A stretch of DNA of 64,000 bases from Xanthostigma xanthostigma (taxonomy: Eukaryota; Arthropoda; Insecta; Raphidioptera; Raphidiidae). This document shows positions 33,752-46,032 of this stretch, piece by piece. The DNA lies in contig OY754468.1 of the NCBI GenBank assembly GCA_963575645.1, positions 4,216,001 to 4,280,000 on the forward strand. Reading direction: 5' to 3'. The stretch's first letter is position 1. The number at the start of each line of letters is the position of its first letter. A program made the translations under genes and the position numbers. A model generated the notes under the pieces. The model saw nothing but the letters and a program-made list of their open reading frames with translations. It was not told where the DNA came from and did no database searches.

Positions 33752-34440
33752 GTGACGGACGTCACATATTCGACCGATCTGAAATTTTGTACACATAATG
33801 TATTGCCGATGACAATATATGATTCAATTGTTTTTAGAATTAAATAATCAATTAATTTTATCAAATTAATGTGCTAATAGTAAAAAGTAGGTACCTACTA
33901 AATAAAACATTAGTAAACAAATTTTTTTATAAGCAAGCTTTTATTGAAATATTAAAACTATCTTTTAATAATTTAGGCTCATAATTATAAAAGAGTACTA
34001 TATACATATATAATATTTATTTACACAGATGTCTATTTATCTTTTTTAATGGTTATTTATGTCACTATAATTATGTCGTGGCCGTTTACTGTCACTGACC
34101 GACTTGTAACTGACTGCCTGACTTCCACTTGGTTTATATAAGTTCTTCAGCAGCGTTCTGGAACAAACCCCGACGTTCTCGAAGCTTCGACATTCTTCTA
34201 TGCGGTTCCGATGACAATGAGTGTAACAATACGCGCATTGTTGTTTATCCGGTTCAGACAACAATGCAAGTATTGTTGTCTACGCGGCTCTCACAACAAT
34301 GCACTGCAGCCGCCTTCAGAGGCGTCGCGCTACAATACTCTAAGTAATTTTTATTTAAACTGTAGGACAAGCCCTCAAGAGCTAAATCCATCTTTTATTA
34401 ATTATTATGAGTGCACGTAGAAAAATAAGTAATTGTAAAA
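33752..34440. repeat. Dispersed repeat with ACAACAATGC palindromes; possible LTR-type promoter
   Basis: 'gacaacaatgc..gcattgttgt' units at 34204-34345 also occur at 50905-51030, both ending 'ggcgtc.cg.tacaatac'. A TATATAAG at 34135-34142 and a TGTGACGGACGTCACA-like start at 33752 resemble a solo LTR, but no matching CA end with duplication was found, so the class is open. Confidence 0.4.
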
Positions 34441-34532
34441 ATTGACGCTATTTTCATACGAATTCGAAGCCGGTTGTTGCACATAATTTCATACCAAAGT
34501 TGTAACATCTTGAAAAGTGTAACTGTACCATG

Positions 34533-35505
34533 TAAAAAACTTTTTAACAAAAAAATTAAACCGCCGAAAAACTGAAAAGCAAAAAATAATAAATCTTTTT
34601 ATTTAACTAAGTTCTATCTAATTACTTAGTTGAACGTATGTGACAGTCTAGTATATCTAAGTAATTTTGAGTCGGCGTCAACAATCCTTCGCCGGAAATC
34701 TCTGAGCGTTCACGAAGTTAATATCAGCGACAGAGCAATCCTAACGGGCACACTGAGGGCACACGTCTTTGCGAGTGATCGTGTGGAGAGCGCATGTTTA
34801 GAATGTTAATGTTTATCGCTGGAGATTTCACGTATCATTGCTAATTTGATTTGGTTATTTCTTTTAGTGATCTTTGTTCATTGATGGTTTGACGCCGACT
34901 CAAAATTACTTAGATATACTAGACTGTTACATACGTTCAACTACTTAGATAGAACTTAGTTAAATAAAAAGATTTATTATTTTTTGCTTTTCAGTTTTTC
35001 GGCGGTTTAATTTTTTTGTTAAAAAGTTTTTATTTTATAATTTTTTGTGGCTATATAATTTATAATAATTTGTAATACTCAACTTAGCATGAAAATCTGT
35101 GAGTGAACAATAAATCACCCCTATTTTCCCACCCTTAGGGTAGGAATTTTTTTTCCAAATTTATATGAGACGAACCTCGAGGTATACCCTATCCAATAAA
35201 AAAATAATTATCAAAATTGGACCACTCTGTAAAAAGTTATGTGTGGTCATACATTACAATCAGTGAGTGAACAATCAATCATCCCCTGTTTTCCTACCCT
35301 TAGGGTTGGAATTTTTCTACCAAATTTATATGGGACCAACTTCGGGGTATACCCTTTCAAACAAAAAAATAATTATCAAAATCGGACTACTCTGTAAAAA
35401 GTTATGTGTGGTCATACATAAATAAAAAAAAAAAAAAAAAATAAAAAAAAAAATATACGCGTCGAATTGAGAACCTCCTCCGTTTTTGTTTTTCGTCGGT
35501 TAAAT
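34533..35505. mobile_element. Composite foldback plus tail ending CTCCTCC..GTCGGTTAAA
   Basis: 34533-35026 is a palindrome with ends 'aaaaagttttttaac' type and ~150-bp arms ('ttatttaactaagttctatct', 'agtatatctaagtaattttgagtcggcgtcaa'). It is followed by a tandem duplication of ~168 bp (35098-35260, 35266-35420), an A-rich run, and the terminal 'gagaacctcctccg.ttttg..gtcggttaaa'. The same arrangement recurs at 59645-60128. Confidence 0.65.
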
Positions 35506-35956
35506 ATTAAAAATAATCTTGTTTTCAAATACACACATTACTTTTAAAGCGCAGACATGATCTTTTATATGCGTCCTTAACCTAGGTCTTGGCGTGTATT
35601 ACAAGGAAAATAAAAATAAACATAAGATTAGGGGTGTAAGCTTTCGATAAAAAAAATTGGTTGTCTGTAAAGTCGGTTTACGGACGATAGTTTTACGTGA
35701 TAACGTATTCCGCTCGAATATCATATTTAATAATCACGCTGCACGCATAGGGTCAAGCGGAACGTTAGGAACGTTACACTTTTTCGTGCATGCAGCCGGT
35801 GTTTCATCTTTTTATATTGACGTGATTCATCAATTTATAAGACGTTATCACGTCAAACATTTGAAAAGAAGTTTGACCCTGCAGGCTATCCCTGAAACTT
35901 TCCGCTATTTTCGTGTTCAGAACGCTCAAAAATATATAAAATGTAACTAGAAGTAA

Positions 35957-36400
35957 TTTTTTAGCTCTTCGAGCTCAAAAAAAACACTTTTTTACGAATT
36001 TTTCGTTCACGATATCTCGTGAACAAATGAACCGATTTTGATGCGGTTTGCGTCGATCGACGCAGTTTTTTTAACCTAAGAAAGTAATTTATTACAAAAA
36101 AATCGATCTGATAAGAATTTTACGAGTAATTTAAAAAAAAACACTTTTTTACAAATTTTTCGTTCACGATATCTATAAACAAATGAGCCGATTTTGATGC
36201 GGTTTGTGGAGATCGACGCAGTTTTTTAACTTAAGAAAGTAAATTATCCCAAGAAAGTATTTTATTAAATAAAATATTGATCTAAGAGCAATTTTAAGAG
36301 TAATTAAAAAAAAAACACATTTTTACGATTTTTCGTTCACGTTATCTCGTGAACAAATCAACCGATTTTGATGCGGTTTGTTAAGGAGAAGAATTGATTA
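35957..36400. repeat. Satellite-like tandem repeat, ~160-180 bp unit (array 1)
   Basis: Three units, each with 'tttttcgttcacgatatctcgtgaac', '.accgattttgatgcggtttg', 'gacgcagttttttaac' and 'aagaaagtaatttatt' in order (anchors near 35999, 36157, 36330). Same family as 63480-64000. The 'cacgatatctcgtg' core is palindromic. Confidence 0.8.
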
Positions 36401-36814
36401 GATTTTGAAATTAATCGGTTCAGTAGTTTAAAAAATATTCCAAAAAAACAAATTTCTAAAAATTTTTGCACCTTGTATTTTTGAGATTTCTCAAAATTTA
36501 TTGGGCAGAATTATTCCAAATTTTCAGGATATCTAAGTTCAGTAAGGTCACGTCAGATGCCACAAACCGCGTTTCAATCGGATACTTCGTTCAAAAGATA
36601 TGAGGTTTACATACACACACACACATACATACAGCCCTACGGACATCATCGCCAAAATAGTCAGAATAGCTTCCTAGGACATAAAAAAACGTCGCGATCT
36701 GGCGAAAACTCAATTTTCGAAAATCGAGGTAGAAACAATAACTTCCCGATTTTTTGAAAAAAATTTTTTTTTGATTTTTTTTAGTAAGTATGTTAAAAAT
36801 GTGTGAGTGGTACA

Positions 36815-37558
36815 TATACAGCGTGTCCCATTTTAATGTCCCACCCCGGATAACTTTTGTCAGTGACCTTGAATGAAAAATTGTTTGGTACAAAAGTTGT
36901 ACAACTTGGAGGGGGACATTCGATGGCACTAATACTTTTGACCTTGGGTATAAGGTTCAAGGTCATTCAAGGTCAACTTTGTTTTTTTTAATGGAACGTC
37001 CTATTTTTGACATCGGCAATCGATTGCGCGTGAAAAAATATGAGACTTTTGTCTGAAACTTTTTTCGAGAACGGGCAAAACTCTGTGCGTCTGTTAGTCT
37101 GTTAGTCGGTTATTCGGTTAGTCTGTGAACACTATAGGTACAGGTCAAACGGATGAACGGATTGAATCAAAATTTTGGGGGGATGTTTGGTATGCAAATA
37201 TGAAAAGCCCTATTGTTTTTAAAGAAAATCTCACCATTCTCGAGTTGAAAATTCAAAAATTTTCAATTTTGAAGGCTAAATTAATTGAGAAAATTTGCCC
37301 GTTCTCGAAAAAAGTTTCAGGCAAAAGTCTCATATTTTTTCACGCGCAATCGATTGCCGATGTCAAAAATAGGACGTTCCATTAAAAAAAACAAAGTTGA
37401 CCTTGAATGACCTTGAACCTTATACCCAAGGTCAAAAGTATTAGTGCCATCGAATGTCCCCCTCCAAGTTGTACAACTTTTGTACCAAACAATTTTTCAT
37501 TCAAGGTCACTGACAAAAGTTATCCGGGGTGGGACATTAAAATGGGACACGCTGTATA
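36815..37558. mobile_element. Mariner-type foldback with ~250-bp near-identical arms
   Basis: Ends TATACAGCGTGTCCCATTTT and its complement AAAATGGGACACGCTGTATA; arms match almost base for base from 36815 to ~37060 and ~37310 to 37558. The centre carries a segment of the 'GGAATGGTAC' 0.6-kb family (37086-37255). End motif resembles the 5168-5868 mariner-like element. Confidence 0.85.
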
Positions 37559-37969
37559 TATTGCTAGTTCCCATAAGTGGAAGTGTTGTCCACCAAGAGA
37601 GACAGCAACTCATATATTAAATAATAACCTATATTATAAGATTTATTACGGGTATGTGGACAAATTTAACACGTTAAATGATTGTAAATTTGCAACGTTT
37701 CGTATTTTTATTAATACATCATCAGGCAACTTTACAGCTTTAAAGATATGTCAAAACAATATACTAATCCCCACATGTTGATTGAAACTTATTTTTTGAA
37801 AGAAAATTATCACATCAGCTTACTGACAAATTAAAAATTTTGAATTATAAATCATAAAATTCCAATATCTTTTTTTTTTTTTTATATATATAAAAAAAAA
37901 AAGGGATATTGGAATTTTATGATTTTATAATTGAATAATATTGGACGTTAATAATGAATAATAACCTAT

Positions 37970-38830
37970 ATGTATATGAATCATTGCCTATCTACTCAAT
38001 GTGCCGTGAGTGTACCTACGCAACAAAGCTTATCGAAAATATATCTGCGTCTCTTTCTCCGATGATAGGATTGGTTGATGTAGGTACTTGCATTCAATGT
38101 GAATAAAGTATCTCTGTTTCAAAAAATTTGTGTCTTTTTCTATGACGTTAACATGGGCATACCCAGCTTTTGACCCAGGAGGGGGCAAATTAGAAATGTT
38201 TAAGCTGGGTTCTCCGTGCTTGTTTTGCCAGACAGAAGTATATGTTTGCACCAGGGATGTTGCGAATATTCGCATCCGCATCCGCATATGCGGAACATTC
38301 GCATCGATTTAGACATCCGCATCTTCATCCGCATCCGCATAAATCGATGCGGAGCTGATGCGAATGCGGATGTGTAGCAGGTTGCGACAAGAAAGAAAGT
38401 ATTCCAAGTGAACAGTTATTTAGTAGCCCAGGATTAATATACGAACCCTTGCGAAACAGACTGGAGCCCGAAAAGGCGGCTATCCTTCTTTTCATTAAAG
38501 ATAATGCTCCACTATTCAAATTTAATTACTAAAATAATTTATTATAATCAGTAATAGTAGGTAATTTACTCACTACTTTATTATTAAGTATAGAAAGGAT
38601 AAGGATTACTGTCTTTTTATTTTTTTTTTAGCCACACATAAGTTTTTTTTGTACAGATCCGCATCCGCATCTGCATCCGCGGATGTCAGCCTCCTAAAAT
38701 CCGCATCCGCGTCCGCATCCGCGGATGTGAAAAAATCTGCATCCGCAACATCCCTGGTTTGCACCTTAATGGTTCGAATGCGATTTTATTCATATGCTCG
38801 GTATAGAATAAAAGTACTATATGCAGCAAC
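37970..38830. mobile_element. Fragment of the 3-kb palindromic family, split by a hAT
   Basis: 37970-38251 and 38757-38830 match the right arm of 26761-29756 ('tgcctatctactcaatgtg', 'cctatcatcgg' in reverse, 'gacagaagtatatgtttgcacc', 'cgattttattc.tatgctc'). The interruption is the hAT at 38252-38756. Confidence 0.75.
38252..38756. mobile_element. hAT element with 'atccgc' arrays, exact 8-bp target duplication
   Basis: GTTTGCAC at 38244-38251 and 38757-38764. Ends CAGGGATGTTGCGAAT and ATCCGCAACATCCCTG. Subterminal regions are arrays of GCATCC/GGATGC hexamers. Related to 60285-61082. Confidence 0.92.
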
Positions 38831-38879
38831 TGCATCTCACTTATCTATACTCGATCCGTTATGCCCAAACATTGCGACT

Positions 38880-40089
38880 GTAGTAGGGATTCGGGGAAGT
38901 GGGCAAGTGCATGAGGTTTAACTCTAAATGACGGAGACAGGCGTAATGTCTGCACCGTTGGGTTGTCATCCTTTTTCAGACCCCTACTAGCGATATAGGA
39001 GTATTAATTATATGGAGTGACACGACACTCATGACAGTTGACGTATAAACATGCGAACTCATATTGGTTTCATTCGAAAAAACTAAAAAGTTTGGCACTG
39101 CGACCCGAGTTTTTTTTTTGAGCTCGAAGAGCTAAAAAATAAACTTCTTGCTATATTTTATAATTGCGGGAAGTTTCAGGGATGGTCTGCAGGGGCAAAC
39201 TCCTTTTCAATTTTTGAAGTGAAAACTTCTTTAGCGGCGTTGTACATTTTTTTTGTAATGGGTAAAAAATGTTAAACTCGCGTCAGGGACACGTGACCTG
39301 ATCGAAAATTCGTAAGACGAAAACTTTTGTGACATGCCCTAAATGAAATCCATTGTATTAATGTGCAAGGTATATATTTTTTTGGGACTTGTCTATGCAA
39401 TCGAATGGTTTTTAACTACACTATAAGTTGTGTTTTGGCGACATAAGACGGAATTTCTTGGAAGTTATTAGTTCAAACTTTTCTGCGCTTTGGTCGTTTA
39501 ACATAGACATGCCCTAAATGAATCAAGTTTTCACTTCTGCCGGCACTCCCGGAGTGCATTTGCGTTTTTTTTTATGTAATGGGTAATCTCTGGAATTACT
39601 GAACCAATTCTAAAAATTCCTTCACTAATAAAAATCTACTCTATTCCTGCGTAATATAGGCAATTTTTTATTTTAATAAAAATGAAAATCCCAAATAAAC
39701 TGGCTAAATTTGAGTGTATGGTGGAAGTACAGTAATTTTTTTATGGTGGAAGTACGGGTACCTATATACCTATGCGTTCCGTTCGGCAAACTGCATAGTT
39801 TTAGTTAATGACTTTATTTTGTTTATTTAGAGGCTGAAAAAGAGCCTACTAGCTACTTTCAAATAAATGCGCGTAATTCTGTCGCTGATCCCATCCCTAT
39901 TTATGCACAGTACGATATACCTTCGTTTAAAGTTTTAAAAATAAAGTTGTAAACACGCAACTAAAATATAACTCAGTTGCCTAAAAACATATGAATGAAT
40001 AGCTGTGCTAACTTTTGTAGTGTTGTGATAATAGTTTTAAATGTTTTTTTTCTACAATTTAATATATGGTATTAGTTACATTAGTAGTA
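38880..40089. other. Intergenic: Helitron-type fragment (39160-39340), otherwise nothing recognised
   Basis: 39160-39340 shares 'aagtgaaaacttctttagcggcgttgtac', 'gtaatgggtaaaaaatgttaaactcgcgtca' and 'cacgtgac..gatcgaaaattcgtaagacg' with the reverse strand of 55250-55400. No gene is supported. Confidence 0.5.
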
Positions 40090-40751
40090 GGCTAAGTACG
40101 GAAGCCGGGTTGGCTCATTGGTGACTAGTGGAGTAGTGGCACCGCACACGGCCACTTCCAACATGTTAACGCGTGCACGCGTTAACATGTGTCCGTGTGC
40201 GGGATAAATGCAGATTTCTACCTTATCCTGGAACGGTAATCGAGCTATCTCTGTCTTTTAACTGTCAAATTCTGTGAGCAGCGTTACTTTTTGCATTGAG
40301 GTTAGGCGTAGCTGAAGTTTTGTTTAAAGTGAAATAAAGTAATAAAGAATTTCAAAGTAAACATTAGAAATGAGTTTCGTTAAAATAAAAATGAAAATGT
40401 TATCGTAAAATTACCTGTGATGAACAATAAACTCATTTCTAATGTTTACTTTGAAATTCTTTATTACTTTATTTCACTATAAACAAAACTTCAGCTACGC
40501 CTAACCTCAATGCAAAAAGTAACGCTGCTCACAGAATTTGACAGTTAAAAGACAGAGATAGCTCGATTACCGTTCCAGGATAAGGTAGAAATCTGCATTT
40601 ATCCCGCACACGGATAAGGCAGAAATCTGCATTTATCCCGCACACGAACACATGTTAACGCGTGCACGCGTTAACATGTTGGAAGTGGCCGTGTGCGGTG
40701 CCACTACTCCACTAGTCACCAATGAGCCAACCCGGCTTCCGTAGCTAAGCC
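40090..40751. mobile_element. Foldback element, ~310-bp near-identical arms
   Basis: Ends 'ggctaagtacggaagccggg' and its complement. Each arm contains a 28-bp perfect palindrome centred on CGCGTGCACGCG, near 40156-40183 and 40650-40677. The loop is ~60 bp. The right arm has one extra tandem copy of a ~33-bp 'aaggcagaaatctgcatttatcccgcacacg' segment. Confidence 0.9.
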
Positions 40752-41082
40752 AGTTATCTATTATGTTTATCAATCATAATGATAGTGGACTTGCAATTTA
40801 CAAATATTATTGAAGAATTGGATCGCGTGGTGTCAGATTGGTATTGGACAAGTAATTGATTGCCAATCAACACGAGGCTAATGAGGTTATTGAACCCCTT
40901 CGTTATAAGTAGGTAAAAACTATTTACGTATTGTATACCTATGTCTAAATAAAAAAGTGCTGTGAATATCAGGGCCGGATTCTAACTTGTACAGTATAAG
41001 AATTCAGAATCAAATCGTATGGTCACAAACAAATACCCGAATGTGAAGTTCACAAATAGGGATCACTTCTGACCAGCTTTAT

Positions 41083-41900
41083 TTTATCATTCCAACCTAC
41101 AAGTGGGGAATGGTACTATACAATAAATAAAATTATCGATCAATTTTTCAGACAATATATTAACAAAAAATATAATTAATACATTAACGTTTCGATCCGG
41201 ATTTGGATCTTCTTCAGAACGGATCTAAAAAATTTAAAAAATAATTAATATTTAATTTCTAATTCGCTTTATATAAAATTTTTTGTTAATATATTGTCTG
41301 AAAAATTGGTCGATAATTTTATTTATTGAAGAGTTCTAATCAGACGTTAATCAAAGATTTGAATGGTACTATAGTTTAGGTCAAAAATCACTGTTCAAAA
41401 ATGTTACAATATTTTTTCGTTTTGAGGTCCCCCGAATACAAACACATATTTTTGGAAAAAAAACTGTCTGTTTGTCTGTCTGCTAGTCTGTGAGCACGAT
41501 ACAGGTCAAACGGATGAACGGATTGTAACCAAATTTTGGGAGGATGTTTGATATGCAAATATGAAGAGCCCTACTGTTTTTGGGGAAAATCGGCGCATGC
41601 CCAGAAGAGATATATGCTATAACGTTGTTTTTATATAATAATGGTATACTTTTCATAACGGCCTATTATTATATTTATTTTTTCAAGAAAGTTTTGTTAA
41701 AATAATTTTTCTAAATATTTTGGAAATAAAAAAATCTAAGTAACCATGGTAACGAATAGAAAATATCATATTGAATACTAGCCATTACCCGCCTCACCTC
41801 ATGCGATATCAGAAATTTTATTTTCTTTGTTATATTATTTCAAATGTCAAAGTTTTGAAGTTGGAATGGTCCCGTCGCCCAATTGACTGGATTTTTTTAA
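41083..41900 (+). repeat. 'GGAATGGTAC' family, copy b, interrupted by a PLE-derived element
   Basis: Same block order as 15732-16262, continuing to the family's right end 'gaagttggaatggtcccgtcgcccaatt' near 41870. The first 25 bases are separated from the rest by 41121-41360. Confidence 0.75.
41121..41360. mobile_element. Short Penelope-derived foldback, 13-bp target duplication
   Basis: GAATGGTACTATA at 41108-41120 and 41361-41373. Contains 'aacgtttcgatccggatttggatcttcttcagaac' and inverted 'attatcgatcaatttttcagac' ends. 240 bp. Confidence 0.85.
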
Positions 41901-41934
41901 TCAGTTCCATTCGACCACGTCCAGCGTTTGAATT

Positions 41935-42660
41935 TTACCATTCGAACTCCACAAATGGAGAATGGTACTAATTTAGGTCACGATCACTTTTCAAAATTTT
42001 ACAATATTTTTCGTTTTGAGGTTCTCCGAATCCAGAAACATATTAAATTTGGAAAAAGTTTGTGCGTCTTTTAGTCTGCTTGTCTGTGAGCACGATACAC
42101 GTCAAACGGATGAACGAATTGAAACCAAATTTTGGGAAGATGTTTGATACGCAAATATGACGAGCCCTATCGTTTTTGGGGGAAATCGGCGCATGCGCAG
42201 AAGAGATATATGCTATAATTGTGCTTTTTATATGATAAAGGTATACTTTTGATAACGGCTTATTAATCTATTTATTTTTTCAAGAAAGTTTTCTTAAACA
42301 TTTTTTTCTAAGCTTTATAGTTTCGGAAATATTTTGAAAATAAAAAAAATCAGCTGTCTTTTGTTTTGTAGATCTGTCAGAAATAAACTATAGTTAAGAT
42401 TCAAATCTTTGATTAACGCCTGATTAGAACTCTCCAATAAATAAACTAGTTAAGCATGCTTTGATTAATTTTTAGATGACGTGGAACAAATTATGTAGGT
42501 AACCATGGCAACGAATAGCAAATATCGTATTGAATACTAGCCATTACCCGCGTCACCTCACGCGATATCAGAAATTTTATTCTCTTTATCATACTATATC
42601 AAATGTCAATATTTGTGAAGTTGGAATGGTCCCGTCGCCCAATTGACTGGAATTTTTTAT
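41935..42660 (+). repeat. 'GGAATGGTAC' family, copy c, with a small PLE remnant
   Basis: Full-length arrangement from 'taccattcgaactccacaaatggagaatggtac' to 'ggaatggtcccgtcgcccaattgactgg'. A ~50-bp PLE end fragment ('aatctttgattaacgcctgattagaactc') sits at 42396-42444, dividing the 'aaataaactagttaagcatgc' block. Confidence 0.75.
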
Positions 42661-42836
42661 ATAATAATAGGTAGTAGATTTTTCGTAACGGTTTATTATT
42701 CTATTTACTTTTGCAAGAAAGTAATCTAATAAAATTCTAGTAACTAAATTAAACGTAACGCTCGCATCACGGCATTACAGCGTCGTACGTTTGCACGTTT
42801 TTACTCCCTTCCAATCGCGCCATTAGATGTTTCACA

Positions 42837-43592
42837 TCTATACTAATATATAAAGCAGAAGAGTTTGTTTGTTTGAACGCGCTAATCTCAGGAACTACTG
42901 GTTCGAATTGAAAAACATTTTTTTTGTTGGATAGCCCATTTATCGAAGAAGGCTATAGGCTATATAATATCACGCTACGACTAATAGGAGCGGAAAATCA
43001 ATGAAAAATGTTGCAGAATGTCAGTCAACATTTTTCACCATATACTTATATTCAGGTGAAATGCCGTAACATAATATCCCAATATTAGCGGCGCACCTAC
43101 CGAATCTCGGTTAGCTAAATCGGTAGCGCGCTCGACTCTTAATCTCAGGGTCGTGGGCTCGCGCCCCACCTTGGACGAATATGTTTTTAATGTTTTTTTT
43201 TATTTTCTTTCTAAGGCTATCATTTAAATGTATTTTAGTTTCATTTACAACTAATTAAAATTAAATAAATCTAAATAATACATTTGAAAACTATTACAGT
43301 ACCTATATATAAAAATAATTTTCCTGCAGTGTTTTCAATTAAATATTTATTATATTTTATTAATTATACAGTAATTATTGATTTAAAAGAAATAATTATT
43401 ACTTAAAAAAAATATTTTCATCAAAAATGGAGGTTTGAGTTTAAAATAAGTAATAAAGCAGGGAACTGCCGAAAACTGCAGAACATTTGGACCCAACATT
43501 CATCTCGGTAAACTAAGATGAATGTGCGTACTCATGTCCCTTCCTTCCCCATTCGTTCTTTTGCACCCGGGTGAAACCGGACGGGACCGCTA
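42837..43592 (+). mobile_element. Non-autonomous Helitron, second copy
   Basis: Starts TCTATACTAATATATAAAGC after an A and ends GGACGGGACCGCTA (terminal G lost), collinear with 6792-7393 in opposite orientation. Contains a pseudo-tRNA at the same internal place. 756 bp, no Rep/helicase. Confidence 0.8.
43105..43177 (+). other. tRNA-Lys-like pseudo-tRNA segment inside Helitron
   Basis: 'ttagctaaatcggtag' (A box), anticodon loop CTCTTAA (CTT, Lys), 'atctcagggtcgtggg' and CCCCACCTTGGACG match tRNA-Lys(CTT) better than the copy at 7071-7143. B box is mutated (GGCTCGCGCC) and stems are broken, so not functional. Confidence 0.7.
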
Positions 43593-44789
43593 TCAAAAAT
43601 AAATCTCAATACACCTCTATATTTACTTGAAATAAAAGTTAATAATATTTATGAACGTTATGCATACATACATACATACATAAAATAATCATTGGCCGTC
43701 ATTTGGCTTATTGACAATGCCGTACTTTTCCGTTATCAGAAACGTCATTGATATAAACTGGCGTATTTAATTTGATGCCAATAGATCGTAACTATCTATT
43801 TATATGTAATCTATTAAATTTAGTGTGTCAGTACAAAAGCAATATCACAGCTGATCTATGGAGACAGAAATAGCATTTCATGGGTTATACAGAGTGTTCA
43901 TTAATGAACGGACCATCAAATTTCAGGAATATGTTGCAGTTTTAATCAAACATGTGACTTATTTGAAATACTTAGATGGCTCAAAATCATCAAGGTGGAA
44001 AATTTGCTTCTCCAGCAAATAAATTACTAAAATCTAAATTTTTTTAACAAATGTATATTACATATATTGAAGCATTGAAATTGATTTATTTTAACTGAAC
44101 ATCGTCCCTATTCCTTTTAACATTTACCAAAATTTTATATCCCGTAACAGTAAGTAATTGACAAATAAAGATCTGCAGCTTTCTCGATGCTTCAAGTTGA
44201 AAATGAGTCGCAAAATACGTTTTTGTAATACGAAAACTCTGTTGATGTCGCCACACTGACACCGTACGATAATATGTAACTTAAGTGTGAATTAAGACTG
44301 TGTGTAATACAATTTCAATAATTTTAGTCTGAACTATTTTTATCGTAAAAGTAACCGTTTGGCCAAAAATCCAAAAAACCCATTTTTGCGACCTTTGACC
44401 TTGAATAATTTTTTTTGCACACACTGGATCAATGTGGACATTTCAGGGTTCATTAGAGTGGTATCTCTTACGTGATTGTAAATTTTCAGCTTGTGAATTT
44501 ATGCAAGGCTCAATGTCTATTTTGACCGGGCTATTATTAATTACATAAAAACACAGATAAATTTCAAGCAAGAAGTTTTAAGGTTATACGTAAAAACACG
44601 AATGTCCGCTGTTCGCGACTATTAGCTAAAATGTAATAGGGTCGCTATGGAAACGACACCTAAACAACAGTTGATTGGTTGTTTTTGCTTTACTACCGCA
44701 TGAATCTTCGAACTTCTCGTATTGGTGCGTGTACCTAATCCCACCAAGGAGTAAATGTTAGACTTTCTGCCTTACAATTGATGCCGAAG
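43593..44789. other. Intergenic: no supported gene
   Basis: A TACAGAGTGTTCATTAATGA near 43890 looks like a mariner-type end, but no partner end was found. A CATA microsatellite is at 43662-43682. Confidence 0.4.
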
Positions 44790-45300
44790 TATATGCACAT
44801 TTGATCGAGGTATGAACAGAACATATTTTTGGAAAGAGCCTATTCGTCTATTAATCTGTTTGTTTGTTTGTCTGTAAGTGAGCACGATACCGGGCAAACG
44901 GATGAGTTGATTGAAATCAAATTTTGGGAGGATGTTTGACATCCCTATTGGTTTTGGGGAATTTGGGCGCATGCGCAGAAGATGTATGTGCTATAATGTT
45001 ATGTTTTTATTATAACGGTAATACTTTTAAAAATAATTCATTATTCTATTCATTTTTCCAAAAAAATTTTGTAGGAAAATTTTTTTTCCAAACTTTATAG
45101 AAATATTTTAAAAACAAAAACAATCAGCTGTTCTTTTGTTATGAAGATTTATCAAAAAAAAAAATTAGGTAGTTGGCAAGCATTCTTTGGTTTATTTTTA
45201 CCCATATTATGTACCTAGCTATAGCAAATTTCACAATGCTTACCTATATTACTAGTCGTTACCTGCGTCACCGCACTGGTTATCAGAAACTTTGTTTTAT
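44790..45300 (+). repeat. 'GGAATGGTAC' family, copy d (degenerate)
   Basis: Recognisable by 'tctgtaagtgagcacgatac.gg.caaacggatga', 'caaattttgggaggatgtttga' and 'gcgcatgcgcagaaga'. Start and end are poorly preserved. 45301-46032 shows nothing recognisable. Confidence 0.65.
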
Positions 45301-46032
45301 TTATTATAATACATTAAATATCAATATTTTTGATTTAAGTAAAAATATCTTTTAAACTTAGTTAACAATGAGAAATTTTCGCTTACGGAATTTAATCATA
45401 TTGATTCATTAATTAATTATTATTGATGATTAATACCTATATTCATTGTTATAAAAATATCTTTAATATTACGCAAAACTGACGATATTTATACGTGTAG
45501 TATACTTAACAGAATATATTTAATAATATTTTACAGAAAAGAATATTGCGCTTGATTTTTAATGTTAAATTCCGTGAATCGTGTCGTGAAATTTTCAAAA
45601 AATATAATATTATGACACTTACATCCATATATTTATATAAACTATTACTAAACGTTTTTAAATACAACCAGTGGGAGTATATGCTCAAGTAATTCAAGAA
45701 TTACAAGGCGCGAAATTTTACAGCATATACCCCGGTGTTTTGTTTGAAAATCGGTGTATATATTTATAACGACACTTGGAGCTTAATAATATAACTTAAT
45801 TTACTTAATTTAAGAAAAAAATAACAGTTGAAAATAATGAAACACAGAAAGGAAAAAAATAAATTTAATAATTTCATGGTTCTCTATGTAATATGTTATT
45901 ATGTCATGCAAAAATTAAACAAAGAACTACCTAACTAACATCTTCAGAACAAAAGAACAACAGATTTTTTTTTCAAAATATTTCTGAAATTATGAGTTTA
46001 GAAAAAAAATTCATAACTTTCTTGTAAAAACC

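Noticed and set aside
33752-34440. Solo LTR of a gypsy-type retroelement
   Set aside because: TGTGACG start and TATATAAG are suggestive, but no CA end with 4-6 bp duplication and no adjacent primer-binding site were found; kept only as a low-confidence repeat.
36591-37781. ORFs of 86-124 codons (36591-36929, 37125-37385, 37407-37781)
   Set aside because: Products of long foldback arms; the mirrored arm gives unrelated frames and no family resemblance is seen.
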